Shown: positions 28,563 through 39,173, counted from the stretch's first letter. The stretch: 64,000 nucleotides of DNA from Superficieibacter sp. 1612_C1 (GCF_015234305.1 NZ_JADGMI010000004.1:310001-374000), one strand, 5' to 3'. Made by a program: numbers and translations. The notes: a model not told the origin generated them from the letters alone.

Positions 28563-28606
28563 TTACTTGCATATTTATCAAACCCGATAAATATCAGGAG
28601 CACAAT

Positions 28607-29539
28607 ATGAAAAGCAATAACGCCGGTTATATTATTGGCGCGTACCCCTGCGCGCCATCTTTTCACCAGAAAAGTGAAGAGGAGGAAAGCGCATTCTGGC
28701 GACAGCTCGCCGATACCGCAGGTATACGCGGACTGGAGCAGCCCTGCCTGGAAAATCTGCATCCTTATGGTGACGAGTGGTTATGGCAACACACGCCGGG
28801 AGAGTGGCAGATCGTTGTCACCGCCATTATGGAAACCATGCGCCGCCGGGGGATCAACGGTGGTTTTGGTCTTGCCTCCAGCGATGAAAACCAGCGTCGG
28901 GCCTGCGTTGATTACTATCGCCATCTGCATCAGAAAATTGCCGCTGTTAACGCCAGGCACGGCGGCAAAGTGATCGCTCTGGAAATCCAGGCAGCTCCGC
29001 TGGCAGGCAACGCCGATGTGGATCAGGCAACCGAGGCGTTCGCCCGTTCAATAAAAGAGATCGCCCGCTGGGACTGGTCATGCAAGCTGGTGCTGGAGCA
29101 CTGTGATGCGATGACGCAGCCTGCGCCGCGCAAAGGCTTTCTGCCGCTGGAGAACGTGCTGGATGTGCTCAACGGCTACGATATCAGCGTCTGTATTAAC
29201 TGGGCGCGCTCCGCCATTGAAGGCCGTAATACCACGCTGCCGCTGACGCATACGCAAATGGCAAAACAGGCGGTGAAACTCGGCGCGCTCATGTTCTCCG
29301 GCACGACGGAAACGGGCGATTACGGCGAGTGGCAGGATTTACATTCGCCCTTTGCCCCGTTCTGCGAAGAGAGTTTGCTGACGGCGGATCGCGTGCGTGA
29401 ATTATTTAATGCGGCCGATGCTGCAACTCTGCAATTTGCCGGTATCAAACTGCTTGAAATAGATGCTAATGCTGATGTCGGGCATCGCGTTGCGATTTTA
29501 CGCAACGGCATAGATGCAATGAACACAGCAACAAAATAA
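28607..29539 (+). CDS. yiaX1: YiaX1, DUF4862 TIM-barrel-like protein
   Basis: 310-residue cytoplasmic protein of the DUF4862 family ([52 protein letters not shown]). Acidic and His residues at predicted strand ends suggest a sugar isomerase or epimerase-like barrel, but no reaction is established. The order yiaK-yiaL-this-transporter-lyxK is the yiaKLX1X2PQRS operon described in Klebsiella and linked to aerobic L-ascorbate use, so I use the name yiaX1. AGGAG precedes the ATG at 28607. Confidence 0.82.
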   Translation: MKSNNAGYIIGAYPCAPSFHQKSEEEESAFWRQLADTAGIRGLEQPCLENLHPYGDEWLWQHTPGEWQIVVTAIMETMRRRGINGGFGLASSDENQRRACVDYYRHLHQKIAAVNARHGGKVIALEIQAAPLAGNADVDQATEAFARSIKEIARWDWSCKLVLEHCDAMTQPAPRKGFLPLENVLDVLNGYDISVCINWARSAIEGRNTTLPLTHTQMAKQAVKLGALMFSGTTETGDYGEWQDLHSPFAPFCEESLLTADRVRELFNAADAATLQFAGIKLLEIDANADVGHRVAILRNGIDAMNTATK

Positions 29540-29593
29540 AAACAAATTTTGCGCCATTACACCAGAACAAAACTTTTTTATGAGAAAACCATC

Positions 29594-30913
29594 ATGAATA
29601 CTTTATCTGGCTCTACACCTGCGGGCATTCCGCATCAACGCTGGCTAAGAATAATTCCACCTATTCTTATCGCCTGTATTATTTCGTATATGGACCGCGT
29701 TAATATCGCCTTCGCTATGCCCGGCGGCATGGATGAAGAACTGGGTATTTCCGCCACTATGGCCGGGCTGGCAGGCGGCATCTTCTTTATTGGCTATCTC
29801 TTTTTGCAGGTGCCGGGCGGTAAAATCGCCGTCCACGGCAGCGGTAAGAAGTTTATCGGCTGGTCGTTGGTCGCCTGGGCAGTGATTTCCGTGCTGACCG
29901 GCCTTATCACTAACCAGTATCAGCTGCTGGCGCTGCGTTTTCTGCTGGGGGTGGCTGAAGGGGGAATGTTACCGGTGGTGCTGACGATGATCAGCAACTG
30001 GTTCCCGGATGCCGAGCGCGGACGCGCTAACGCTATCGTGATTATGTTTGTGCCGATTGCCGGGATCATCACCGCGCCGCTCTCCGGCTGGATCATCACC
30101 GTGCTGGACTGGCGCTGGCTGTTCATCATCGAAGGTCTGCTGTCGGTAGTGGTGCTGGTGCTGTGGGCGTTTACCGTTTATGACCGTCCGCAGGAGGCGC
30201 GCTGGATTTCTGAGGCCGAGAAAAATTATCTGGTCGAGACGCTGGCCGCTGAGCAGCAGGCCATCGTGGGGAAAGAGGTCAAAAACGCGTCGCTTAGCGC
30301 AGTGCTGTCCGACAAAACTATGTGGCAGTTGATCGCACTGAACTTCTTTTATCAGACCGGGATATACGGTTATACCCTATGGCTTCCAACCATTCTCAAA
30401 GAGCTGACGCACACCAGCATCGGCCAGGTAGGCATGCTGGCCGTTCTGCCCTACGTCGGGGCGATTGCGGGCATGTTCCTCTTCTCCTCCCTGTCGGACC
30501 GCACCGGCAAACGTAAGTTGTTTGTTTCCCTGCCGCTGATTGGCTTTGCGCTGTGCATGTTTTTGTCCGTCACGCTGAAAGCCCATATCTGGCTCTCCTA
30601 TGCCGCGCTGGTCGGCTGCGGTTTCTTCCTGCAATCCGCCGCAGGGGTGTTCTGGACCATTCCGGCACGCCTGTTCAGCGCCGAAATGGCGGGCGGCGCG
30701 CGCGGGGTGATTAACGCGCTCGGCAACCTCGGCGGCTTCTGCGGCCCTTACGCGGTCGGCGTGCTGATCACGCTCTACAGCAAAGATGCGGGCGTGTACT
30801 GCCTTGCTATCTCGTTGGCGCTGGCGGCGCTGATGGCGCTGCTGCTGCCCGCGAAATGCGATGCCAGGGCTGAAAGTACCCGCCCGGTAAATCCGCGTAA
30901 ACGCGAAGCGTAA
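29594..30913 (+). CDS. yiaX2: YiaX2, MFS transporter of L-ascorbate/keto-acid type
   Basis: 439-residue inner-membrane carrier of the major facilitator superfamily, anion:cation symporter group, with twelve predicted helices. The N-terminus IPHQRWLRIIPPILIACIISYMDRVNIAFAMP has the characteristic YMDR..I..A motif, and the central loop is charged (PQEARWISEAEKNYLVE). It takes the place of the E. coli yiaMNO TRAP system. The Klebsiella counterpart is reported to import unphosphorylated L-ascorbate. The start at 29594 fits the family; an extension to 29549 is possible. Confidence 0.86.
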   Translation: MNTLSGSTPAGIPHQRWLRIIPPILIACIISYMDRVNIAFAMPGGMDEELGISATMAGLAGGIFFIGYLFLQVPGGKIAVHGSGKKFIGWSLVAWAVISVLTGLITNQYQLLALRFLLGVAEGGMLPVVLTMISNWFPDAERGRANAIVIMFVPIAGIITAPLSGWIITVLDWRWLFIIEGLLSVVVLVLWAFTVYDRPQEARWISEAEKNYLVETLAAEQQAIVGKEVKNASLSAVLSDKTMWQLIALNFFYQTGIYGYTLWLPTILKELTHTSIGQVGMLAVLPYVGAIAGMFLFSSLSDRTGKRKLFVSLPLIGFALCMFLSVTLKAHIWLSYAALVGCGFFLQSAAGVFWTIPARLFSAEMAGGARGVINALGNLGGFCGPYAVGVLITLYSKDAGVYCLAISLALAALMALLLPAKCDARAESTRPVNPRKREA

Positions 30914-30920
30914 CGCAACA

Positions 30921-31002
30921 ATGCCTGATGGCGCTGCGCTTATCAGGCCTGGAAAACATGGCGGCTACCTGTAGCCCCGGTAAGCGCAGCGCCACCGGGG
31001 GC
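30921..31002. repeat. REP pair inside the yia operon
   Basis: Two opposed REP-like elements (30921-30952 and 30971-31002) between yiaX2 and lyxK. The first is degenerate (CCTGATGGCGC...TATCAGGCC); the second is canonical. They fill the intergenic gap and end next to the lyxK start. Confidence 0.82.
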
Positions 31003-31008
31003 AACGAG

Positions 31009-32523
31009 ATGATAACGATGAGTGAAAAAGAGACCTTCTGGCTGGGTATCGATTGTGGCGGTACTTATCTGAAAGCCGGTTTATACGATCGCCAGGGCAA
31101 GGAGCACGGAATCGCCCGCCAGCCGCTGCGCACGTTAAGTCCGCAAGCCGGTTATGCGGAACGGGATATGTCCGCGCTGTGGCAACATTGCGCAACTACT
31201 ATTGCCCGTCTGTTACTGAAGACGGGCGTAACAGGCCAGCAAATCCGGGGCGTTGGCATTTCCGCGCAGGGCAAGGGATTGTTCCTGCTGGATAAAAACG
31301 ATCAGCCGTTAGGTAACGCCATCCTCTCCTCCGACCGTCGGGCGCTGGAGATCGTCCGTCGCTGGCAGCAGGACGGTATTCCGGACACGCTCTATCCGCA
31401 TACGCGTCAGACCTTGTGGACCGGGCATCCGGTCTCGCTATTGCGCTGGATAAAAGAGCATGAGCCGCAGCGCTATGCCCGTATCGGCAGCGTGATGATG
31501 GGACATGATTACCTGCGCTGGTGCCTGACTGGCGTTAAGGGCGCGGAAGAGAGCAACATCTCAGAGTCCAATCTTTATAACATGCATGACGGACGCTATG
31601 ACCCGGCCCTGACCCGCTGGCTCGGCATCAGCGAGATCGACACTACCCTGCCACCGATTGTTGGCTCAACAGAAATATGCGGGGAAATCACCGCTCAGGC
31701 AGCCGCCATCACCGGTCTCGCGGCGGGAACTCCCGTCGTGGGCGGTCTGTTTGATGTGGTTTCCACCGCACTTTGTGCGGGCCTTAACGATGAGCATACC
31801 CTCAATGCGGTGATGGGCACCTGGGCTGTCACCAGCGGTATCGCCGACGCGCTGCGTAACAACGAAACGCATCCTTACGTCTACGGTCGTTACGCCGCGC
31901 CCGGCCAGTACATCGTTCATGAGGCCAGCCCTACCTCCTCCGGCAATCTGGAGTGGCTGACCGCGCAGTGGGGCGAAATGTCGTTTGAGGAGATTAACCG
32001 TAGCGTCGCCGACCTGCCGAAAGCGGGCAGCGATCTGTTCTTTCTGCCCTTTCTCTACGGCAGCAATGCCGGGCTGGAGATGACCTGCGGATTCTACGGC
32101 ATGCAGGCAATGCATACCCGCGCGCATCTTCTTCAGGCGGTTTTTGAGGGCGTGGTGTTCAGCCATATGACCCATCTCAACCGAATGCGCGAACGCTTTC
32201 GCGACGTCCATACCCTGAGAGTGACCGGCGGTCCGGCACATTCTGAGGTCTGGATGCAGATGCTTGCCGACGTCAGCGGCCTGCCGCTGGAGCTGCCGCA
32301 AATTGAAGAAACCGGCTGTTTCGGGGCCGCCCTGGTGGCGCAGGTCGGGACCGGCATTTACGCCAGCCTTCACGACGCGCAGCGTTCGCTGACCTGGAAC
32401 CTGCGAACCGTTACCCCGGACGCCACCCCACACGCCAGTTACCAACGCAAATACCAGCGTTACCAGATCCTGATTGAAGCACTTCAGGGCTTTCATGCCC
32501 GTATTAAGGAGCACAACGTATGA
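31009..32523 (+). CDS. lyxK: L-xylulose kinase
   Basis: 504-residue FGGY-family kinase that phosphorylates L-xylulose (and in E. coli can serve L-lyxose use) to L-xylulose-5-phosphate. The phosphate loop GIDCGGTYLKAGLYDRQG is at the N-terminus and the catalytic-Asp block GTPVVGGLFDVVSTALCAG near residue 243. The start could be 31009 or the ATG at 31018 (GAG nine bases before it, closer to the E. coli N-terminus). Its stop overlaps the sgbH start (ATGA). Equivalent to yiaP. Confidence 0.94.
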   Translation: MITMSEKETFWLGIDCGGTYLKAGLYDRQGKEHGIARQPLRTLSPQAGYAERDMSALWQHCATTIARLLLKTGVTGQQIRGVGISAQGKGLFLLDKNDQPLGNAILSSDRRALEIVRRWQQDGIPDTLYPHTRQTLWTGHPVSLLRWIKEHEPQRYARIGSVMMGHDYLRWCLTGVKGAEESNISESNLYNMHDGRYDPALTRWLGISEIDTTLPPIVGSTEICGEITAQAAAITGLAAGTPVVGGLFDVVSTALCAGLNDEHTLNAVMGTWAVTSGIADALRNNETHPYVYGRYAAPGQYIVHEASPTSSGNLEWLTAQWGEMSFEEINRSVADLPKAGSDLFFLPFLYGSNAGLEMTCGFYGMQAMHTRAHLLQAVFEGVVFSHMTHLNRMRERFRDVHTLRVTGGPAHSEVWMQMLADVSGLPLELPQIEETGCFGAALVAQVGTGIYASLHDAQRSLTWNLRTVTPDATPHASYQRKYQRYQILIEALQGFHARIKEHNV

Positions 32524-33176
32524 GCCGACCTCTTTTGCAACTGGCGCTCGACCACACCCGTCTTGTTGACGCGCAGCGCGACGTCAGCCTGCTAAAAAAC
32601 CACGTCGATATCGTCGAAGCGGGCACCATTCTGTGTCTGACCGAAGGTCTTGGCGCGGTTAAAGCGCTACGCGACCAGTGTCCGGAGAAGATTATTGTCG
32701 CTGACTGGAAGGTCGCGGACGCCGGAGAAACGCTGGCGCAGCAGGCGTTCGACGCAGGCGCGAACTGGATGACCATTATCTGCGCCGCGCCACTTGCGAC
32801 CATCGAAAAAGGTCATGCGGTCGCGCTGGCACGCGGCGGGGAAATCCAGATTGAACTGTTCGGCAACTGGACGCTGAATGATGCCCGCGACTGGTACCGC
32901 GTCGGGGTTCGCCAGGCCATTTACCACCGGGGCCGCGACGCGCAGGCCAGCGGCCAGCAATGGGGCGAGGTCGATCTGGCGCGCATGAAGGCGCTCTCCG
33001 ATATCGGTCTTGAACTGTCCATTACCGGCGGTATTACGCCAGCCGATCTGCCGCTATTTAAGGATATCCGCGTAAAAGCCTTTATTGCCGGACGTGCGCT
33101 GGCAGGTGCCAGCGATCCCGCCCAGGTCGCTGCGGAATTCCACGCGCAGATCCGGGCCATCTGGGGAGAGCAATAA
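32520..33176 (+). CDS. sgbH: 3-keto-L-gulonate-6-phosphate decarboxylase
   Basis: 218-residue TIM-barrel enzyme of the orotidine-5'-monophosphate decarboxylase suprafamily (KGPDC), forming L-xylulose-5-phosphate and CO2. The conserved DxKxxD motif reads ADWKVADAG near residues 61-69; the ITGGI phosphate-binding strand is near 168. Overlapping ATGA with lyxK and a one-base overlap with sgbU indicate tight translational coupling. Equivalent to yiaQ. Confidence 0.95.
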   Translation: MSRPLLQLALDHTRLVDAQRDVSLLKNHVDIVEAGTILCLTEGLGAVKALRDQCPEKIIVADWKVADAGETLAQQAFDAGANWMTIICAAPLATIEKGHAVALARGGEIQIELFGNWTLNDARDWYRVGVRQAIYHRGRDAQASGQQWGEVDLARMKALSDIGLELSITGGITPADLPLFKDIRVKAFIAGRALAGASDPAQVAAEFHAQIRAIWGEQ

Positions 33177-34036
33177 TGCGCAGCCATCCGTTAGGTATTT
33201 ATGAAAAAGCGCTGGCAAAAGAGCTGAGCTGGCCGGAGCGGCTGGTGCTGGCGAAAAGCTGCGGCTTCGATTTTGTTGAGATGTCGGTGGATGAAACCGA
33301 CGAACGCCTGTCGCGTCTGGAGTGGAGCACCGCCCAGCGCGCCTCGCTGGTGCAGGCCATGCTGGAAACCGGCGTCGCTATTCCCTCAATGTGTCTTTCC
33401 GCCCATCGTCGTTTTCCCTTCGGCAGCCGCGATGAAACCGTTCGCGCCCGGGCACGCGAGATCATGAGCAAAGCGATCCGCCTGGCCCGCGATTTAGGTA
33501 TTCGCACCATTCAACTGGCTGGTTACGACGTCTATTACGAAGAACACGATGAAGGCACGCAGCAACGTTTTGCCGAAGGGCTGGCGTGGGCTGTAGAGCA
33601 GGCCGCCGCGTCGCAGGTGATGCTGGCGGTAGAAATTATGGATACCGCCTTTATGAACTCCATCAGCAAATGGAAAAAATGGGATGAACTGCTCGCCTCG
33701 CCGTGGTTCAGCGTCTACCCGGACGTCGGCAATCTGAGCGCCTGGGGCAACGATGTTCAGGCGGAACTTTCGCTGGGTATCGATCGCATCGCGGCTATTC
33801 ATCTCAAAGACACCCAGCCCGTCACCGCGCAAAGTCCCGGGCAGTTTCGCGATGTGCCTTTTGGCGAAGGCTGCGTCGATTTCGTTAGCATTTTCAGCAC
33901 ATTACGCAAGCTGAATTACCGCGGCGCATTTCTGATTGAGATGTGGACCGAGAAAGCCAACGAGCCGGTTCTGGAAATTATTCAGGCGCGCCGCTGGATT
34001 GAAGCCCGCATGCAGGAAGGAGGATTGATATGTTAG
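33176..34036 (+). CDS. sgbU: L-xylulose-5-phosphate 3-epimerase
   Basis: 286-residue TIM-barrel epimerase (AP endonuclease family 2 fold) that converts L-xylulose-5-phosphate to L-ribulose-5-phosphate. Metal ligands are visible in [12 protein letters not shown] (Glu), [12 protein letters not shown] (Asp), [10 protein letters not shown] (His) and [10 protein letters not shown] (Glu). Length and ends match E. coli SgbU. It overlaps sgbE by seven bases. Equivalent to yiaR. Confidence 0.95.
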   Translation: MRSHPLGIYEKALAKELSWPERLVLAKSCGFDFVEMSVDETDERLSRLEWSTAQRASLVQAMLETGVAIPSMCLSAHRRFPFGSRDETVRARAREIMSKAIRLARDLGIRTIQLAGYDVYYEEHDEGTQQRFAEGLAWAVEQAAASQVMLAVEIMDTAFMNSISKWKKWDELLASPWFSVYPDVGNLSAWGNDVQAELSLGIDRIAAIHLKDTQPVTAQSPGQFRDVPFGEGCVDFVSIFSTLRKLNYRGAFLIEMWTEKANEPVLEIIQARRWIEARMQEGGLIC

Positions 34037-34725
34037 AACAACTGAAAGCCGAGGTACTGGCGGCAAACCTGGCGCTGCCCGCTCATCATCTGGTGACGTT
34101 TACGTGGGGCAACGTCAGCGCCATCGATCGTGACCGCGGTCTGATGGTGATTAAACCCTCCGGCGTTGATTATGACGTCATGACCGCCAGCGATATGGTG
34201 GTGGTAGAAATCGCCACCGGTAAGGTGGTAGAAGGCGATAAAAAGCCCTCTTCCGATACCCCTACCCATCTGGCGCTGTATCGCCGCTATCCCGGCATCG
34301 GCGGCATTGTCCATACCCATTCACGCCATGCGACCATCTGGTCGCAGGCGGGCCGCGATTTGCCCGCGTGGGGCACCACGCATGCTGACTATTTCTACGG
34401 CACCATTCCCTGCACCCGGCGGATGACCCAGGCGGAGATCGCGGGTGAATATGAGTACCAGACCGGCGAAGTGATTATTAAAACCTTTGCAGAACGCGGC
34501 CTTGATCCCATGCAGGTCCCGGCGGTGCTGGTCCATTCTCACGGACCGTTTGCGTGGGGGAAAAACGCCGCCGACGCGGTGCATAACGCCGTGGTGCTGG
34601 AGGAGTGCGCCTGTATGGGATTGTTTTCCCTCCAGCTCAGCCCGGATCTCCCTGATATGCAACCCGAACTGCTGGATAAACACTATCTGCGCAAGCACGG
34701 GAAAACCGCTTATTACGGGCAGTGA
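34030..34725 (+). CDS. sgbE: L-ribulose-5-phosphate 4-epimerase
   Basis: 231-residue class II aldolase-fold zinc epimerase making D-xylulose-5-phosphate, the exit to the pentose phosphate pathway. The motifs [26 protein letters not shown] (zinc His pair) and [12 protein letters not shown] (zinc His) are all present. An AGGAGG ribosome site lies inside sgbU. Last gene of the operon; the next gene, an AraC regulator, converges on it with no space for a long terminator. Equivalent to yiaS. Confidence 0.96.
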   Translation: MLEQLKAEVLAANLALPAHHLVTFTWGNVSAIDRDRGLMVIKPSGVDYDVMTASDMVVVEIATGKVVEGDKKPSSDTPTHLALYRRYPGIGGIVHTHSRHATIWSQAGRDLPAWGTTHADYFYGTIPCTRRMTQAEIAGEYEYQTGEVIIKTFAERGLDPMQVPAVLVHSHGPFAWGKNAADAVHNAVVLEECACMGLFSLQLSPDLPDMQPELLDKHYLRKHGKTAYYGQ

Positions 34726-35550
34726 TCATGCCGAGTTAATATGCTCTTTACAGTACCGTCGCTTCCAGGCGGCGGGCGTTAACCCGGTATGTTTACGGAA
34801 GATTTGCCGGAAATAGCCCACATCGCTGAAACCGCACAGCCCGGCGACCTCTTTCAGCGAGCGGGCGTCGCTGATAAGCAGTTTTTCCGCCGCCCGCACC
34901 CGCTGGCGGTGGATGGCGTCGGTCAGCGTCAGGCGGAAAACCCGGCGGTAAACGCGTCCCAGATAATCCGCGTTGCAGTGCAGCTCTTTTGCCAGCGCAG
35001 AGGTGGAGAGCGGAAGATGAAACTGGGTACGGATAAGCTGCTGCGCTTTCCACGCCAGCACCGTACCCGCATCATCGGTATCCGTTTTATGGTCCGCCCC
35101 CAGCGCAATTTGTTGCAGGATCAGCAGTAACGCTAATTCCAGCGCCACGCTACGCTGTAGACTTTCCTGCTCGTTAAGGAATTGCCTAAATAGCGACATC
35201 ATATATTGCGGGTCACCCACTTTAACGTGCTGCGGTATAGCAAGGTGGGTTAACCATTCGCCATGATGCGCTTCTTTTGTCACGTCAAAATGTAGCCAAT
35301 AAAATTTTAGATCGGCGGGAAAATCACCCACGCCGACATGATGACGCTGCGGCCATAATACCAGGCTCTCTCCGGCGTTCACCGCAAATACATTCTCCTC
35401 TTCCTGAATCGTTAATGTCCCTTTTTCAACAAAAATAACTTCCCACGAGGTGAGTTTTCGCGCGGGATGGCTCCCCATACCACGCGAAATAAACAACCCG
35501 CCATTCTGTGCCTTCACCGGAAGCGCTATGGATAATTCAAGCATAGACAT
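34726..35550 (-). CDS. AraC-family regulator of the arabinofuranoside module
   Basis: 274-residue regulator. The N-terminal ~130 residues form a cupin-like sensor (LTSWEVIFVEKGTLTIQEEE, AGESLVLWPQRHHVG). The C-terminal ~100 residues have two HTH motifs (LSTSALAKELHCNADYLGRVYRRVF, then SLKEVAGLCGFSDVGYFRQIFRKHTGLTP). It abuts the sgbE stop on the opposite strand and is divergent from the symporter gene, so it most likely activates the symporter-GH127 pair in response to an L-arabinose-containing sugar. That role is inference. Not present at this site in E. coli K-12. Confidence 0.88.
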   Translation of the reverse strand: MSMLELSIALPVKAQNGGLFISRGMGSHPARKLTSWEVIFVEKGTLTIQEEENVFAVNAGESLVLWPQRHHVGVGDFPADLKFYWLHFDVTKEAHHGEWLTHLAIPQHVKVGDPQYMMSLFRQFLNEQESLQRSVALELALLLILQQIALGADHKTDTDDAGTVLAWKAQQLIRTQFHLPLSTSALAKELHCNADYLGRVYRRVFRLTLTDAIHRQRVRAAEKLLISDARSLKEVAGLCGFSDVGYFRQIFRKHTGLTPAAWKRRYCKEHINSA

Positions 35551-35803
35551 TCATTATTCAGCTCTTTGCCGACCGTGATTTAACTTTATTTATTGATTAT
35601 TCACCAAATTACGCTGCCCGACAGGATCGCCATCACATTTTGATCATCAGGTCGGAATCGTCATCTTTATCTACTACCCTGCTCCCTTGTTGACGAATTT
35701 TTTCCATGCAAAATTTACAGGGTACTTTGCAAATTACAAAAAAGACCGCCAGCGAATAAGCGGTGAATGCTGGATAAAATTTCGATTACGCGAGGAGTTA
35801 TTT
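35551..35803. promoter_or_regulatory. Divergent promoter region, araC-type gene / symporter
   Basis: 253 bases, AT-rich in the middle, expected to hold both promoters and AraC-type direct repeats. I could not define the binding repeats by eye. An ACGCGAGGAG ribosome site (35789-35798) marks the symporter start. Confidence 0.45.
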
Positions 35804-37204
35804 ATGACTTCCACCCCAATTACTGCCACAGAAATTACGCAAAAAGCACTTGATGAAAAACTGTCGATTCGTGAAAAAATCGGCTACGGGCTGGGCGATG
35901 CCGGCGGGACAGTGATCACCTGTCTGATCATGAATTTTTTAACCTTTTTCTATACTGATATTTTCGGCCTGACGCCCGCATTGGTCGGCACGTTATTTAT
36001 CGCCCTGCGCGTGTTCGACGCCATTTCCGATCCGTTGATGGGAGTTATCGCCGACCGCACCCAAAGCCGCTGGGGACGATTTCGTCCCTGGCAACTGTGG
36101 ATCGCGCTGCCGATTGGTATTATCGGCGTGCTGACCTTCACCGTACCGGACGCCAGCATGGGCATAAAAATCGCCTGGGCATTCGGCACCTATCTGCTGC
36201 TCTCGGTAGGCTATACCGCCATCAACGTCCCCTATTGCGCGCTGATTAACACGATGACCACCCGGCATAGCGAGGTGATCTCCTGCCAGTCATGGCGATT
36301 TGTCCTGTGCGGGGTGGCCGGTTTTCTGGTCTCCGTGGGCCTGCCGTGGCTGGTCGCCGAGCTGGGCAACGGCAATGCGGCGCGCGGTTATCAATTGGGC
36401 GTCGGCGTGTTGTGTGCGGTTGCCGTCGTCATGTTCCTGTGCTGCTTTTTCTGGGTACGCGAGCGCGTTTCACTCAGCGCGATGGGCAACTTCACCCTGC
36501 GGGAGCATCTGGCCGGACTACGTAAAAACGATCAGCTTTTGCTGATGCTGGTCATGTCGTTTCTGCTGATTAACGTGTTTAACATCCGCGGCGGCGGCTA
36601 TATGTATTTCATCACCTATGCCCTCGAAGGCAGTACGGCTTATACCTCACTCTTTTTCACGATGGTGACTTTTGCCTCCATTCTCGGTTCGGTGATCGTC
36701 AACCCGCTCTCGCGCCGGATTGATACGGTAAAACTCTACTACTACACCAATCTGGTACTGGCGGCGCTGGCGGTCGCGATGTGGTTTCTGCCGATCGGCC
36801 CGGCTTACCAGACGCTGTGGCTGGCGGTCATTCTCGGGAACGGCATTATTCTTGGTTTTACGCTGCCGCTGCACTTCTCGCTGATGGCGTTTGCCGATGA
36901 CTACGGCGAATGGAAAACCGGCGTGCGTTCTTCGGGCATGAACTTTGCGTTTAACCTGTTTTTCATCAAGCTGGCCTGGGCTGCCAGCGCGGGCATTATC
37001 AGCCTGGTCTTTATTTTCGTGGCGTATCAGCCGGGCCTGAGTAATCAAACTGCCAGTTCACTCCAGGGCATTACCGCCATGGAAACCCTGCTGCCCGCCC
37101 TTTTCCATCTGCTGCTGGCGTTTTCGATCCGCGCCTGCCGCCTTAATAATCCGATGATGGCGCGTATTGCCACCGATTTGCGTCAGCGCCATGCCCACGT
37201 TTAA
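35804..37204 (+). CDS. GPH-family glycoside:cation symporter
   Basis: 466-residue inner-membrane carrier of the glycoside-pentoside-hexuronide family (MelB/YicJ type), with twelve predicted helices. Family signatures: [13 protein letters not shown] near residue 25, [17 protein letters not shown] near 75, [10 protein letters not shown] near 95, and [18 protein letters not shown] near 370 (read here as [10 protein letters not shown]). The start at 35804 follows GCGAGGAG; the frame is open further upstream. It is ten bases from the GH127 gene, so it probably imports an arabinofuranosyl oligosaccharide. The substrate is inferred. Confidence 0.9.
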   Translation: MTSTPITATEITQKALDEKLSIREKIGYGLGDAGGTVITCLIMNFLTFFYTDIFGLTPALVGTLFIALRVFDAISDPLMGVIADRTQSRWGRFRPWQLWIALPIGIIGVLTFTVPDASMGIKIAWAFGTYLLLSVGYTAINVPYCALINTMTTRHSEVISCQSWRFVLCGVAGFLVSVGLPWLVAELGNGNAARGYQLGVGVLCAVAVVMFLCCFFWVRERVSLSAMGNFTLREHLAGLRKNDQLLLMLVMSFLLINVFNIRGGGYMYFITYALEGSTAYTSLFFTMVTFASILGSVIVNPLSRRIDTVKLYYYTNLVLAALAVAMWFLPIGPAYQTLWLAVILGNGIILGFTLPLHFSLMAFADDYGEWKTGVRSSGMNFAFNLFFIKLAWAASAGIISLVFIFVAYQPGLSNQTASSLQGITAMETLLPALFHLLLAFSIRACRLNNPMMARIATDLRQRHAHV

Positions 37205-37214
37205 GGAGTCTGTA

Positions 37215-39164
37215 ATGGAAGTCGATCTGCATAAACTGAAAGTGAACGATCCGTTTCTCGGCCAGTATCAACAGCTGGTGCGCGACGTGGTGATCCCTTA
37301 TCAGTGGGACGCGCTTAACGATCGCATCCCCGAAACCGATCCCAGCCACGCGATAGAAAATTTCCGCATTGCGGCGGGTCTTCAGGAGGGTGAGTTTTAC
37401 GGCATGGTGTTTCAGGATAGCGACGTGGCGAAATGGCTGGAAGCGGTCGCCTGGTCGTTGTGCCAGAAACCCGATCCGCAGCTGGAAAAAACCGCCGATG
37501 AGGTCATCGAACTGGTTGCCGCCGCCCAGTGCGAGGACGGTTATCTGAACACGTATTTTACGGTCAAAGCGCCGGAAGATCGCTGGACCAATCTGGCGGA
37601 GTGCCATGAACTTTATTGCGCCGGGCATATGATTGAGGCGGCGGTGGCCTTCTTCCAGGCGACGGGTAAACGCCGCCTGCTGGACGTTGTCTGTCGGCTG
37701 GCCGATCATATCGATAGCGTGTTTGGTCCCGGTGAAGAGCAGCTTCATGGCTATCCAGGCCATCCGGAGATCGAACTGGCGCTGATGCGGCTCTACGAAG
37801 TCACACAGGAGCCGCGCTACCTGACGCTGGTGAATTATTTTGTTGAGCAGCGCGGCACGCAGCCGCACTTTTACGACGTCGAATATGAAAAGCGCGGGAA
37901 AACATCTTACTGGAATAACTACGGTCCGGCATGGATGGTGAAAGACAAAGCCTACAGCCAGGCGCATCAACCGCTGGCCGAACAGCAGACCGCCATTGGT
38001 CACGCGGTGCGATTTGTCTATCTGATGACCGGCGTGGCACACCTGGCGCGTTTAAGTCAGGATGAAGGCAAGCGGCAGGACTGCCTGCGTCTGTGGAAAA
38101 ACATGGCCCAGCGTCAGCTCTATATTACCGGCGGTATCGGTTCGCAGAGCAGCGGCGAAGCCTTCAGCAGCGACTACGATTTACCCAATGATACTGTCTA
38201 TGCTGAAAGCTGCGCCTCCATCGGGCTGATGATGTTTGCCCGCCGGATGCTGGAAATGGAGGCCGACAGCCAGTATGCCGACGTGATGGAGCGCGCGCTT
38301 TACAACACCGTCCTTGGCGGAATGGCGCTCGACGGCAAGCACTTTTTCTACGTCAATCCGCTGGAGGTACACCCGCGGTCGCTGAAGTTTAACCATATCT
38401 ACGATCACGTAAAACCCGTGCGCCAGCGCTGGTTTGGCTGCGCCTGCTGCCCGCCAAATATCGCCCGCGTGCTGACGTCGCTGGGGCATTATATTTATAC
38501 GCCGCGCCCGGACGCGCTGTATATCAACCTCTATGTTGGCAACAGCGTGGAGATCCCGGTCGGTAACGAGACGCTGCGCCTGCGCATTAGCGGCAACTAT
38601 CCGTGGCAGGAACAGGTGCATATCACCATCGATTCCCCTCAGCAGGTTAATCATACCCTGGCGCTGCGTCTGCCGGACTGGTGCGAGACCCCGCAGGTCA
38701 CGCTAAACGGCGCGGAGGTTCCCCCTGAGGTACGTAAAGGCTATCTGCACATCTCGCGCCGCTGGCAGGAAGGCGACACCTTAACGCTCACGCTACCGAT
38801 GCCGATCCGCCGGGTTTACGGTAATCCGCTGGTGCGACACGTGGCGGGAAAAGTCGCCATTCAGCGCGGGCCGCTGGTGTACTGTCTTGAACAGGCGGAT
38901 AACGGCGAAGAGCTGCATAACCTCTGGTTACCTAAAGAGAGCACCTTTACCGCCTTTGAAGGTAAAGGCATTTTCGCTCACAAAGTGCTGCTTCAGGCAG
39001 AAGGCGTGAAGCAGACGACAGCCGACGCCGCGCAGCAACCGCTCTGGCATTACGATGCGCATCCTGCGACGTCCCAACCACAGACGCTAACCTTTATTCC
39101 GTGGTTTAGCTGGGCCAACCGCGGCGAGGGGGAGATGCGGATTTGGGTGAATGAAATGCAGTAA
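37215..39164 (+). CDS. GH127 beta-L-arabinofuranosidase
   Basis: 649-residue glycoside hydrolase of family 127, formerly DUF1680. Characterised members cleave terminal beta-L-arabinofuranosides using a zinc-bound cysteine nucleophile. The expected catalytic set is visible: Glu in SGEAFSSDYDLP (about 315), Glu and Cys in VYAESCAS (about 331 and 333), and the Cys pair in GCACCPPN (about 411-412). No signal peptide, so it acts in the cytoplasm on sugar brought in by the symporter. AAGGAG precedes the ATG; the frame is open upstream into the symporter gene. Product L-arabinose would enter the ara pathway. Confidence 0.93.
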   Translation: MEVDLHKLKVNDPFLGQYQQLVRDVVIPYQWDALNDRIPETDPSHAIENFRIAAGLQEGEFYGMVFQDSDVAKWLEAVAWSLCQKPDPQLEKTADEVIELVAAAQCEDGYLNTYFTVKAPEDRWTNLAECHELYCAGHMIEAAVAFFQATGKRRLLDVVCRLADHIDSVFGPGEEQLHGYPGHPEIELALMRLYEVTQEPRYLTLVNYFVEQRGTQPHFYDVEYEKRGKTSYWNNYGPAWMVKDKAYSQAHQPLAEQQTAIGHAVRFVYLMTGVAHLARLSQDEGKRQDCLRLWKNMAQRQLYITGGIGSQSSGEAFSSDYDLPNDTVYAESCASIGLMMFARRMLEMEADSQYADVMERALYNTVLGGMALDGKHFFYVNPLEVHPRSLKFNHIYDHVKPVRQRWFGCACCPPNIARVLTSLGHYIYTPRPDALYINLYVGNSVEIPVGNETLRLRISGNYPWQEQVHITIDSPQQVNHTLALRLPDWCETPQVTLNGAEVPPEVRKGYLHISRRWQEGDTLTLTLPMPIRRVYGNPLVRHVAGKVAIQRGPLVYCLEQADNGEELHNLWLPKESTFTAFEGKGIFAHKVLLQAEGVKQTTADAAQQPLWHYDAHPATSQPQTLTFIPWFSWANRGEGEMRIWVNEMQ

Positions 39165-39173
39165 GCGATACGG

